Below, in pieces: positions 37,630 through 45,011 of a stretch of 64,000 nucleotides of DNA. Within the stretch, counting starts at the first letter, position 1, and each line of letters starts with the position of its first letter. Source of the stretch: Paludibacterium sp. B53371 (GTDB lineage: Bacteria; Pseudomonadota; Gammaproteobacteria; Burkholderiales; Chromobacteriaceae); contig NZ_CP069163.1 of the NCBI RefSeq assembly GCF_018802765.1, positions 496,001-560,000 of the forward strand, in the 5' to 3' direction. The notes beneath the pieces are model-generated. The model did not search any database. It was not told the DNA's origin and worked only from the letters and a program-made list of their open reading frames with translations. The position numbers and the translations under genes are program-made.

Positions 37630-38694
37630 ATGAACCTGAACAATCCCCTTGCCACCGACGGCTTCGAATTTGTCGAGTACACCGCAGCCGATGCCGACGG
37701 GGTCGCCAGGCTGGGTGAACTGTTTCGCTCGCTGGGCTTTGCTGCCGTTGCGCGGCATCGCCATCGCAATGTGACGCTCTATCGCCAGGGCGATATCAAC
37801 TTCATTGTCAATGGTGAGCCGGTTGCGCCCTTTGTTGATTTTGCCCGCTTGCATGGTCCTTCTGTCTGCGCCATGGCCTGGCGCGTCAAGGATGCCGCCA
37901 AGGCTTATGAGTATGCACTGGCCAATGGGGCCAAAGCCTATGAACACCCCGTCGGGGCGATGGAACTGAATATACCGGCGATTCAGGGGATTGGTGGTTC
38001 GGCCATTTATCTGGTTGACCGCTATGGCGAGCGCAATATCTATGATGTTGATTTCGTGTCCTTGCCGGGGGCCGACTGGCATCATCAGGGGGCAGGGCTG
38101 CAGGAGATCGATCATCTGACGCACAATGTGGCGCGCGGCAATATGGATGTCTGGGCTGGTTTTTATACCGCCATCGCCAATTTCCGCGAGATCCGCTATT
38201 TCGATATCGAAGGCAAGTTGACGGGACTGACCTCGCGCGCCATGGTCAGTCCCTGCGGCAAGATCCGTATCCCCATCAACCAGTCGGCCGATGACAAGAG
38301 TCAGATCGAAGAGTTCTTGCGTCTGTATCACGGTGAAGGGATCCAGCACATTGCCCTGTCGACCAGTGATATTTATGCCACGGTGGAAGGTCTGCGTGCG
38401 GCCGGCACCAAATTTCTCGATACGCCGGACACCTATTATGAGCGTGTCGACAGCCGTGTGCCCGGTCATGGGGAAAACCTTGCCCGCATGCGCGATAACC
38501 GTATTTTGATCGATGGCGCACCGACCGAGGGCGGCGGGATCTTGCTGCAGATCTTTACCGAGACCGTGATCGGCCCGGTATTCTTCGAAATCATCCAGCG
38601 CAAGAATAATGATGGCTTTGGCGAGGGTAATTTCAAGGCGTTGTTTGAGTCGATGGAAGAAGATCAGGTCCGTCGAGGGGTGTTGACCGCCTGA
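37630..38694 (+). CDS. hppD: 4-hydroxyphenylpyruvate dioxygenase
   Basis: A 354-residue Fe(II) dioxygenase converting 4-hydroxyphenylpyruvate to homogentisate. The three iron ligands are visible: His in QEIDHLTHNV (about residue 162), His in GIQHIALST (about residue 240) and Glu in PVFFEIIQRKN (about residue 319). The C-terminal GFGEGNFKALFESMEEDQ is the family's closing helix. The start chosen is ATG 37630 (MNLNNPLATDG) behind the ACGGAGA sequence; an in-frame start 11 codons earlier lacks an SD. It is in one transcription unit with phhA and is followed by a terminator. Confidence 0.95.
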   Translation: MNLNNPLATDGFEFVEYTAADADGVARLGELFRSLGFAAVARHRHRNVTLYRQGDINFIVNGEPVAPFVDFARLHGPSVCAMAWRVKDAAKAYEYALANGAKAYEHPVGAMELNIPAIQGIGGSAIYLVDRYGERNIYDVDFVSLPGADWHHQGAGLQEIDHLTHNVARGNMDVWAGFYTAIANFREIRYFDIEGKLTGLTSRAMVSPCGKIRIPINQSADDKSQIEEFLRLYHGEGIQHIALSTSDIYATVEGLRAAGTKFLDTPDTYYERVDSRVPGHGENLARMRDNRILIDGAPTEGGGILLQIFTETVIGPVFFEIIQRKNNDGFGEGNFKALFESMEEDQVRRGVLTA

Positions 38695-38703
38695 TGAGCG
38701 CGC

Positions 38704-38737
38704 GAGCCTCGCGCAAGGCGCGGGGCTCGGCTGTTTT
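38704..38737 (+). terminator. Intrinsic terminator after hppD
   Basis: Stem GAGCCTCGCGC (38704-38714) pairs with 38718-38728 (one wobble), loop AAG, T run 38733-38737. Confidence 0.8.
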
Positions 38738-38825
38738 TGCTCAAAATGTCGCGAAGCCAAGTGTCTGTTTCTGTTGTCGCTTTTTCTCTTGTTAGGAATT
38801 TGTCTGAAAAAAGGCGGCGAAAAGC

Positions 38826-38854
38826 TTGACGGAGCAGGGAGCCTCTGGTTAAAT
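38826..38854 (+). promoter_or_regulatory. Promoter of tRNA-Phe
   Basis: TTGACG (38826-38831), a 17-bp spacer and TTAAAT (38849-38854), about 35 bases before the tRNA 5' end. Confidence 0.6.
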
Positions 38855-38889
38855 GGCGACCTCTGACGACGCAGCAGCGCCGCCAAGAA

Positions 38890-38965
38890 GGCCAGTTAGC
38901 TCAGTTGGTAGAGCAGCGGATTGAAAATCCGCGTGTCCGTGGTTCGATTCCGCGACTGGCCACCA
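38890..38965 (+). tRNA. tRNA-Phe (anticodon GAA)
   Basis: A 76-nt cloverleaf with encoded CCA. Acceptor stem GGCCAGT/ACTGGCC, D arm GCTCAGTTGGTAGAGC, anticodon stem GCGGA/TCCGC with loop TTGAAAA (anticodon GAA), T arm CCGTG-GTTCGATTC-CGCG region. It has its own promoter and terminator and lies right after the phenylalanine-degradation genes, probably by chance. Confidence 0.98.
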
Positions 38966-38973
38966 GAATTACC

Positions 38974-39005
38974 AAAAAAGCCACTCTGAAAAGGGTGGCT
39001 TTTTT
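38974..39005 (+). terminator. Intrinsic terminator after tRNA-Phe
   Basis: AAAAAAGCCAC (38974-38984) pairs perfectly with GTGGCTTTTTT (38995-39005). It starts nine bases after the CCA end. Confidence 0.9.
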
Positions 39006-39235
39006 GCATTTCATCCTTCCGCTTGCTTTGTCCGCCGCCACCAGGGGACGCTCTGAGCCAGTTCTTCGTCCGGCCTTCAAACCCCACGCGGCCATGCCCG
39101 CCGCCTCCCTGGCAGTGATGCTTAAAAAACACAGGCCTTTGATCTCGGGCAGTGCACACTGATTATGCTTGGAGAATTTTTATTTGAAGATGCTAAGATC
39201 TTTAGTCATTCAATGATTGGCGCCGCTGTCTGATC

Positions 39236-39303
39236 CTGTTGTGGCGACGCCGTCTCAATGTGGTGGCGGAGGCCTGCTCCGCGACACAACGGAGATCGAT
39301 ACC
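39236..39303 (+). promoter_or_regulatory. Riboswitch-like structured leader of the PCC/ECF operon
   Basis: GTTGTG (39238-39243) is perfectly complementary to CACAAC (39285-39290). The helix can extend by C36-T37 pairing with G91-G92, the first two G of the SD (GGAG, 39291-39294). Inside it, GCGGAG (39266-39271) pairs with CTCCGC (39277-39282). CTCCG (39277-39281) can alternatively pair with the SD CGGAG (39290-39294), giving a mutually exclusive SD-sequestering hairpin. This on/off logic in front of a transporter operon resembles a translational riboswitch, but I do not recognise a known class. Confidence 0.5.
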
Positions 39304-39717
39304 ATGGGGCATGCTGCCCGTTTCTTCGCGCTGCGGCTGTTGCCAGGCGATGAGCTGCTGAGCGCATTGAATGCTTTCCTTGTTCAAAATGATATCCGTG
39401 CCGGCTGGATTGCCGGGGTCGTCGGCAGTCTGAGCCAGGCATCGCTGCGCTTTGCCGGCGAACCGGACAGTACCGTGCTGCACGGTGCATTCGAGATCAT
39501 TGCCTTATCCGGCACGCTGGATCAGCAGGGCGGGCATTTGCACATGTCCGTGTCGGATGCCTGTGGTCAGATGCGTGGCGGGCATGTCATGCCAGGATGT
39601 CTGGTGCGTACCACATGCGAACTGGTAATCGGCGAGCTGCAGGGACTCGTGTTTTCGCGCGAGCCGTGTGCACGGTCCGGTTACGACGAGTTGGTCATTA
39701 CTGATAGTCACTCTTGA
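39304..39717 (+). CDS. PCC (DUF296) domain protein
   Basis: A 137-residue single-domain protein of the PCC/DUF296 fold, which forms trimers and in plants is joined to AT-hooks; the bacterial single-domain forms have no settled role. Seen are HAARFFALRLLPGDELLSAL, the central HGAFEIIALSGTL, and the conserved GGHLHMSVSDACGQMRGGHVMPG-type segment with its two GGH repeats. The start chosen is the ATG at 39304, preceded by ACGGAG. A longer in-frame form from 39217 would lack homology and cover the structured leader. It is the first gene of an operon with the ECF transporter. Confidence 0.85.
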   Translation: MGHAARFFALRLLPGDELLSALNAFLVQNDIRAGWIAGVVGSLSQASLRFAGEPDSTVLHGAFEIIALSGTLDQQGGHLHMSVSDACGQMRGGHVMPGCLVRTTCELVIGELQGLVFSREPCARSGYDELVITDSHS

Positions 39718-39731
39718 AACCGAGGCTAACC

Positions 39732-40307
39732 ATGAAAAACCTGTTTTCGACGCGTACTTTGGCACTGATGTCGGCGGCGATTGCCATCAATATGGCCTTC
39801 GGCCAACTGGTGAGCATGCTCAAGTTGCCGATTTTCCTTGATTCGATCGGTACGGTGGTGGTGGCGATGATGGCCGGCCCGCTGGCCGCGGTGGTCGCCG
39901 GCGTGGTGACTAACCTGCTCTGGGGTTTGATCACCGACCCGGTGGCCGCTGCCTTCGCGCCCGTTGCGGCGGTCATTGGTCTGGTTGCCGGCCTGTGCGC
40001 CCGCTCGGGGGGCTACCGCACTCTGCCCAGAGCACTGCTGTCCAGTCTGTTGATCACGCTGGGGCTGATGGTGGTGGCGACGCCGATTCGCACCTATCTG
40101 TTTGGCGGGGTGACCGGCAGCGGTGCCGACTTCGCTGTGGCCTATCTGCACGCCATGGGAAAAGATCTGCTGGAGTCGGTGGCACTGACGGTCTTTGCCG
40201 CCAATCTGGCCGACAAGGTCATCACCGTGCTGGTGGCCTGGTATGTGGTGCGTCGTCTGCCTGAACGGGTTCTGGTCGAATTCCCCGACGCGACGGCTGT
40301 GCGTTGA
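39732..40307 (+). CDS. ECF transporter substrate-binding S component
   Basis: A 191-residue membrane protein with about six hydrophobic segments, consistent with an energy-coupling-factor S component. The first helix starts TLALMSAAIAINMAFGQLVS. The LDSIGTVVVAMMAGPLAAVV and VTNLLWGLITDPVAAAFAPVAA segments are conserved in a subgroup of uncharacterised S components. The substrate cannot be deduced. The start chosen is ATG 39732; an upstream TTG frame overlaps the previous stop. It is followed by one T gene and two ATPase genes, so this is a complete dedicated (group I type) ECF system. Its stop overlaps the T-component start. Confidence 0.8.
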   Translation: MKNLFSTRTLALMSAAIAINMAFGQLVSMLKLPIFLDSIGTVVVAMMAGPLAAVVAGVVTNLLWGLITDPVAAAFAPVAAVIGLVAGLCARSGGYRTLPRALLSSLLITLGLMVVATPIRTYLFGGVTGSGADFAVAYLHAMGKDLLESVALTVFAANLADKVITVLVAWYVVRRLPERVLVEFPDATAVR

Positions 40308-41014
40308 TGCATCCGTTTACCGGCCTGGCCTGGGTGCTGCCGCTTGCTTTGCTGGTGCTACAGCTTGAACAACCGGGCCACGGACTGGGGCTGCTGGTTC
40401 TGCTGGTCGTGTTGTTGGGGCTACGCCCGGACGGTAGTGCGCGCCTGCGTCGCTGGGCGCTGGTCATGGTGCCGCTGGCGCTGGGTTTGTTGCTGGTGCA
40501 CGGCCGCTGGCTCTCCGTCTGGCTGGGGGCCGATCTGCGCCAGGCCGATGTGGCGCTCAAGCCGGTGATGATGCTGTGGCTGCGGGTGGGGACCGTGCTG
40601 GCCGCCGCCCTGCTGTGGTTATCCACGCTGACGCCGGAGCGTCTGATCCGAGCCTTGTTTGCCAGTCGCCTGCCGCCAGGCGCTGCCTATTTGCTGGCCA
40701 ACCCGATGTTGCTGGTGTCGCAGATCAAGACCCGGCTGGCGGCCATTGCGCAGGCTCAGGCGGCGCGCGGGGTGGATGTGCAGGCTTCACGCTTCCGGCG
40801 TTGGCGACATTTGCTGGCGCTGACTTTCCCTCTGCTGGTCTGGACGCTCTCCGATGTGACCGCCCGTGCGGCCGCGCTGGATGGGCGGGCCTTTCGCAGC
40901 CGGCCGCGGCGCACGACCCTCGATGCACCATCCATGGCCTTCTGGGAGCGAGGCGTGATCGCTCTGGGGCTGTCTTTGTCTGCCCTGCTGACGGGGGTCG
41001 CTTTATGGCACTGA
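40307..41014 (+). CDS. ECF transporter T component (CbiQ/EcfT-like)
   Basis: A 235-residue integral membrane protein with hydrophobic helices at about 5-30, 45-65, 80-105 and near the C-terminus. The coupling region contains IAQAQAARGVDVQASRFRRWR (about residues 145-165), matching the conserved A-R-G motif of EcfT coupling helices that contact the ATPases. It overlaps the S component stop (TGATG) and the first ATPase start by 10 bases, indicating tight co-translation. It links substrate capture to ATP hydrolysis in the importer. Confidence 0.85.
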   Translation: MHPFTGLAWVLPLALLVLQLEQPGHGLGLLVLLVVLLGLRPDGSARLRRWALVMVPLALGLLLVHGRWLSVWLGADLRQADVALKPVMMLWLRVGTVLAAALLWLSTLTPERLIRALFASRLPPGAAYLLANPMLLVSQIKTRLAAIAQAQAARGVDVQASRFRRWRHLLALTFPLLVWTLSDVTARAAALDGRAFRSRPRRTTLDAPSMAFWERGVIALGLSLSALLTGVALWH

Positions 41015-41850
41015 TTCATTTCGAACAGGCCAGCCTGACGCGTCGAGGTGCCTCGGCGCCGGTGTTGTCCGGTCTCGATTTTACGCTCGCCGCAGGCGAG
41101 TCCCTGGCGGTTCTGGGGGGCTGTGGCAGCGGCAAGACCACTCTGGCCAACTGGCTGGCCGGCTGGGTGCCTCATGCCCTGCCGGCGACCACGGCCGGCC
41201 TGGCGATGATCGATGGTGCACCGCTGGCCGGGCAACACCCGGCCAGGCTGGCCGAACGGGTGCAACTGGTGCAGGCCAGTCCCTACGTTGGATTGAGCGG
41301 CTGTGCCTTCACCGTCGAGGCCGAGGTGGCTTTCGGCCCGGAGAATCTCGGCCTGGCCGAGTCGGAGATCCGGCTGCGTGTCGCAGAGGCATTGGCCTTG
41401 TGTGAGGCCGAAGACCTTGCCGGGCGCCATCCTGCCACCTTGTCAGGCGGCGAGGCGCAGCGGGTGGCTGTGGCGGCGGCCCTGGTCATGCGTCCGCAAA
41501 TCTTGTTACTGGATGAAGCCTTTAGCCGTCTGACGCCCTTGGCCGCCAGCCGCATTCTGGCGCGTTTGTCAGGGCTGACGCGGGAGGGCATGGCGCTGGT
41601 GTTGTTCGAAAAGCGCTTTGACCTGGCCGCCAGCATGGCGCAGCGGGTTGTCCTGTTGCAGGAGGGCCGCCAGCTTGCCTGCGATTCCCCGGCGGTGGTG
41701 TTTGATCAGGCGCTGACGCATGTTTGTGCCAGTGATGCACTGCGCGCGGCGCATCAGGCCAGAAGCGAAGGGTTGTGGCGCGCCTCGGTGACGGCGCCCC
41801 TGAGTGCGGCGGCTGCCCCGGCACAGTTCATGGCGGTGCTGCATGGCTGA
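41005..41850 (+). CDS. ECF transporter ATPase 1 (switch histidine replaced)
   Basis: A 281-residue CbiO/EcfA-type ABC ATPase. Walker A GGCGSGKT is residues 38-45, the Q-loop is Q90, the signature LSGGE is 146-150 and Walker B ends in D170-E171. At the switch-histidine position the sequence is FEKR with K203, whereas relatives have an EHR or SHD histidine, and the D-loop (SRLTP) is also atypical. This subunit therefore has a good signature motif but probably a weakened hydrolysis site of its own. It works as a heterodimer with the next gene, which it overlaps by 8 bases. Confidence 0.88.
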   Translation: MALIHFEQASLTRRGASAPVLSGLDFTLAAGESLAVLGGCGSGKTTLANWLAGWVPHALPATTAGLAMIDGAPLAGQHPARLAERVQLVQASPYVGLSGCAFTVEAEVAFGPENLGLAESEIRLRVAEALALCEAEDLAGRHPATLSGGEAQRVAVAAALVMRPQILLLDEAFSRLTPLAASRILARLSGLTREGMALVLFEKRFDLAASMAQRVVLLQEGRQLACDSPAVVFDQALTHVCASDALRAAHQARSEGLWRASVTAPLSAAAAPAQFMAVLHG

Positions 41851-42676
41851 ACCGCTGCTGAAATTTGAAGAAGTGTCGTTCGCCTGGGCAGAGGCTTCGC
41901 CGCTGCTGCAGTGCATGACGCTGCAGATTGCGCCCAATGAGTGTGTGGCACTGGTAGGGCGCAACGGCGCCGGCAAGTCTACCCTGTTCCAGTTGGCCTG
42001 CGGCCTGCTCAGGCCCGCCAGCGGCAAGGTCTGGCTGGGGTCGCTGGATACGGCTCAGGCGCGTCCTCCGCAGCTGGCTCGTCAGGTATCGCTGATGTTT
42101 CAGGAAGCCGAGCGACAGATCTGCCGCGAGCGGGTGGATGCCGAGGTCGGATTTGCGCCATCACTGGCCGGGCTGTCGGCCGAAGAAGTCGAACAGCGCG
42201 TGTCGATGGCGCTGAGTTTGACCGGATTGACCGGGCTGGCAGCGCGCCATCCAATGGATCTGAATGCCGGCGAGCGCCGCATGCTCAGTCTGGCGTCGCT
42301 GATTGCGCAGGATACACCGCTGATCTTGCTGGATGAGCCGACGCGTGACTTTGATGCGCCCTTGCTGGCCCGGTTCGAGGCCTGGATGAACATGGCCCGG
42401 GAGCAGGGGCGCGCAGTCCTGTTCATCAGTCATGATCTGGATTTCATTGCCCGTCATGCCAGTCGCGTCCTGCACCTCAAGGCGGGGCGAATCGAGGCCA
42501 ATGGTCCGGCCGGACAAGTGTTGCTGCATCCCGATCTGCAAGAGACAGGCCGCATGGCGGCACCAACCTTGCCGGCATTGTGCCGGTCCCTGAACCTGCC
42601 GGAGTGCAGGCAGCTGGATGCCTTTGCCGCCCTCTGGCGATCACATGTCGCGGCCTTTCCGGACGGAAAGCCTTGA
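41843..42676 (+). CDS. ECF transporter ATPase 2 (degenerate signature)
   Basis: A 277-residue EcfA-type ABC ATPase. Walker A GRNGAGKS is residues 39-46, Q-loop Q87, Walker B ends D164-E165, and the switch histidine H197 is intact (FISHDLD). The ABC signature is degenerate: LNAGE (140-144) instead of LSGGQ/E. In a head-to-tail dimer with ATPase 1, the site using this subunit's Walker and His residues meets the intact LSGGE of the partner and should be competent. The start chosen is ATG 41843, overlapping the previous stop; an earlier frame start inside the upstream gene is rejected. Confidence 0.88.
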   Translation: MAEPLLKFEEVSFAWAEASPLLQCMTLQIAPNECVALVGRNGAGKSTLFQLACGLLRPASGKVWLGSLDTAQARPPQLARQVSLMFQEAERQICRERVDAEVGFAPSLAGLSAEEVEQRVSMALSLTGLTGLAARHPMDLNAGERRMLSLASLIAQDTPLILLDEPTRDFDAPLLARFEAWMNMAREQGRAVLFISHDLDFIARHASRVLHLKAGRIEANGPAGQVLLHPDLQETGRMAAPTLPALCRSLNLPECRQLDAFAALWRSHVAAFPDGKP

Positions 42677-42760
42677 CTGGCCAGGGTTTGCCAGGAGTCA
42701 GTCGCCGTCGGGAGCGATCTTTGCTAAGGTAGCACCATTCCCTTTTAAGCGAGTGGTGTC

Positions 42761-43123
42761 ATGAAGATCAAGCAAGCTGTCTGGATGCTTTCCTTTACCG
42801 TACTGGCTTCCGCCTGGGCTCAGGCCGGGGAGAATGCTTCGGCGCCAGCCAAAACGGGTGTCATCTCCAGCATCAAGCAGGATGCCGTGACCGTCGGGCA
42901 TGTCGTGGCCAAGGATGCCAAACATGCCGGCCACAGCATTGCCAAAGGCGCGAGCTCGGTCGGCCATGCTGCCGTCAAGGGCGGCAAGGAGGTCGGTCAT
43001 GCCTTCAAGGACGGGGCGCTGGCCGTGGGCAAGGCGGTCAGCGAAGGCGTCGAGTCGATCAAGGATGCCGTCGACCCCCAATCCAAGGGGGCGCCGGCAC
43101 CGATCGAGCAGGGCAGTCACTGA
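42761..43123 (+). CDS. Exported hendecad-repeat protein of unknown function
   Basis: A 120-residue protein with a clear signal peptide (1-22, SAWAQA). Residues 34-105 consist of tandem 11-residue repeats in register: VISSIKQDAVT, VGHVVAKDAKH, AGHSIAKGASS, VGHAAVKGGKE, VGHAFKDGALA, VGKAVSEGVES, then a partial one. Such 11-mer repeats form long amphipathic helices in LEA-type and synuclein-like proteins that bind membranes or protect on drying; that analogy is inference. It is a monocistronic-looking gene between the ECF operon and a minus-strand gene. The product would be periplasmic. Confidence 0.75.
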   Translation: MKIKQAVWMLSFTVLASAWAQAGENASAPAKTGVISSIKQDAVTVGHVVAKDAKHAGHSIAKGASSVGHAAVKGGKEVGHAFKDGALAVGKAVSEGVESIKDAVDPQSKGAPAPIEQGSH

Positions 43124-43127
43124 GCGG

Positions 43128-43532
43128 TCATTCGTCGATCCAGGTTTCCTGCAGGTGGCGCAGCAGGGGTTCGCCATCTGCGCCGCGGGTGAACGTGGCG
43201 GTCGAGATGCGGCGGTGGAAACCCTTTGGGGTTCGCCGCTGTTCTTCATAGGTAAAAATGGCCACGTCGCTGGTGGCATGGACCAGCTCCAGGTCGACGA
43301 TGTTGATGTCCAGTTCGCTGCGGCGGTCGATGGCCTCGAGGATGGTTCTCACCAGCGCCTCGCGCCCCTGGCGTTTTCCTGCCGGGGCAATCATGACAAA
43401 TTCCGGATGAAAGTGGGCGAGAAAGCCCGCCATGTCGACCGGCGGCGCATCGGCCCCGCCCCGGACCCATGCCTCGACCAATTCATGCAGATCCAGAATG
43501 TCGCGCGCGGCGGCATCAATGAAACGATTCAT
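43128..43532 (-). CDS. SnoaL-like / DUF4440 (NTF2-fold) protein
   Basis: A 134-residue cytoplasmic protein of the NTF2-like superfamily: N-terminal helices (DLHELVEAWVRGG), FLAHFHPEFVMIAPAGKRQGREALV typical of DUF4440, and alternating strands ending TFTRGADGEPLLRHLQETWID. Family members are cone-shaped proteins with diverse or unknown small-molecule roles; no catalytic residues can be assigned. It is convergent with the hendecad-repeat gene (4 bases apart) and divergent from tyrS. Confidence 0.8.
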   Translation of the reverse strand: MNRFIDAAARDILDLHELVEAWVRGGADAPPVDMAGFLAHFHPEFVMIAPAGKRQGREALVRTILEAIDRRSELDINIVDLELVHATSDVAIFTYEEQRRTPKGFHRRISTATFTRGADGEPLLRHLQETWIDE

Positions 43533-43671
43533 GTTTTCACTCCGGCAGGCAACCCAGCTGGTTTAACTATAGCTTTGTTCTGTGGCTTTGGACGGGGATG
43601 CAGAGCAGGCGGGTTATCCGCTAGAATGACCCATTCATTTGATGTCCCGACTTAGCGTAAGGAAGTAAGAC

Positions 43672-44949
43672 ATGTCTCAGCAGAATCTGATCAGCCAGCT
43701 GGAAGAACGAGGTCTCCTCGCCCAGGTATCCGACCGTGAAGCGCTGGAAGCGCAGTTGTCCGAGGGTATGGTGACCTTGTATTGCGGCTTTGATCCGACC
43801 GCTGACAGTCTGCATATCGGCCATCTGGTGCCGCTGTTGACGCTGAAGCGCTTTCAGCAGGCCGGTCACCGCCCGGTCGCGCTGGTCGGCGGTGCCACCG
43901 GCATGATCGGTGACCCCAGCTTCAAGGCTGCCGAGCGCAAGCTCAACACCCCGGATGTCACGGCCAGCTGGAGCGAGCGTATCCGCCAGCAGGTGTCGCC
44001 TTTCCTCGATTTTGACCGCGGCGCCAACAGCGCCATCGTCAGCAACAACTTCAACTGGTTCGGCAGCATGAACGTGCTGGATTTCCTGCGCGACATCGGC
44101 AAGCACTTTTCGGTCAATGCCATGATCAACAAGGAATCGGTCAAGCAGCGCATCAACCGCGATGAGGTGGGCATTTCCTTCACCGAGTTTTCCTACAGCC
44201 TGCTGCAGGGTTACGACTTCGTCGAGCTGAACCGTCTGCATCAGTGTCGCCTGCAGATCGGCGGCTCTGACCAGTGGGGCAATATCGCCTCCGGTATCGA
44301 CCTGACCCGCCGTCTGAATCGCGAGCATGTTTTCGGTCTGACCCTGCCGTTGATCACCAAGTCCGATGGCACCAAATTCGGCAAGACCGAAACCGGGACC
44401 GTGTGGCTGGATCCGAAAAAGACCTCGCCCTACAAGTTCTACCAGTTCTGGCTCGGGACGGCTGATGCCGATGTTTACCGCTTCCTGGCGTTCTACACCT
44501 TCATGCCGATGAGCGAGATTCAGGCCATCGAGGCGGCCGACAAGGCGCGTGAGGGGGCCCCGGAGGCGCAGCGCATTCTGGCCGAACAGGTCACCACGCT
44601 GGTACACGGTGCCAGTGCACTGGAGGCCGCCAAGCGCATCAGCCAGAGCCTGTTCTCCGAAGACCAGCAATCGCTGACCGAGGATGACTTCGAGCAACTG
44701 GCGCTGGATGGCCTGCCGACCGTGCAACTGACCCTGGGCGAAGGCAATCTGATCGACGCGGTGGTGGCTGGTGGTCTGGCAACTTCGAAGAGCCAGGCAC
44801 GAGGCTTTATCGAGAGCGGTGCCGTGGTGGTCAATGGGGCCAAGGTGACCGATCTGAGCTATGTCCTGCAGGCAGCCGATCAGCGCTTTGGTCGTTACAC
44901 CCTGCTGCGTCGCGGCAAGAAGAACCACTGCCTGGTGGTCTGGGCCTGA
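43672..44949 (+). CDS. tyrS: Tyrosyl-tRNA synthetase
   Basis: A 425-residue class I aminoacyl-tRNA synthetase. The HIGH motif appears as HIGHL (about residues 48-52) within [29 protein letters not shown] (about residues 197-207) and KFGKTETG (the KMSKS-equivalent, about 237-244) follow. A C-terminal S4 RNA-binding domain ([30 protein letters not shown]) completes it. The length equals that of E. coli TyrS (424). It is monocistronic, with a bidirectional terminator after it. Confidence 0.97.
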   Translation: MSQQNLISQLEERGLLAQVSDREALEAQLSEGMVTLYCGFDPTADSLHIGHLVPLLTLKRFQQAGHRPVALVGGATGMIGDPSFKAAERKLNTPDVTASWSERIRQQVSPFLDFDRGANSAIVSNNFNWFGSMNVLDFLRDIGKHFSVNAMINKESVKQRINRDEVGISFTEFSYSLLQGYDFVELNRLHQCRLQIGGSDQWGNIASGIDLTRRLNREHVFGLTLPLITKSDGTKFGKTETGTVWLDPKKTSPYKFYQFWLGTADADVYRFLAFYTFMPMSEIQAIEAADKAREGAPEAQRILAEQVTTLVHGASALEAAKRISQSLFSEDQQSLTEDDFEQLALDGLPTVQLTLGEGNLIDAVVAGGLATSKSQARGFIESGAVVVNGAKVTDLSYVLQAADQRFGRYTLLRRGKKNHCLVVWA

Positions 44950-44969
44950 GGTTTTGCCCGACAAAACGG

Positions 44970-44999
44970 AAAAAGCCCGGTACATTGCCGGGCTTTTTT
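44970..44999. terminator. Bidirectional terminator between tyrS and phaC
   Basis: AAAAGCCCGG (44971-44980) pairs with CCGGGCTTTT (44988-44997), loop of 7, with A and T runs on both sides. It serves convergent tyrS (plus) and phaC (minus). Confidence 0.88.
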
Positions 45000-45011
45000 G
45001 TCTGTGTGTCA

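Noticed and set aside
38826-38965. Functional link between tRNA-Phe and the adjacent phenylalanine-degradation genes
   Set aside because: The tRNA has its own promoter and is separated by the hppD terminator, so proximity looks coincidental.
38896-39159. Minus-strand 87-codon frame over tRNA-Phe, ending in a peptide like SRGIEPRTRGFS
   Set aside because: This is the well-known false protein produced by reading the complement of a tRNA gene.
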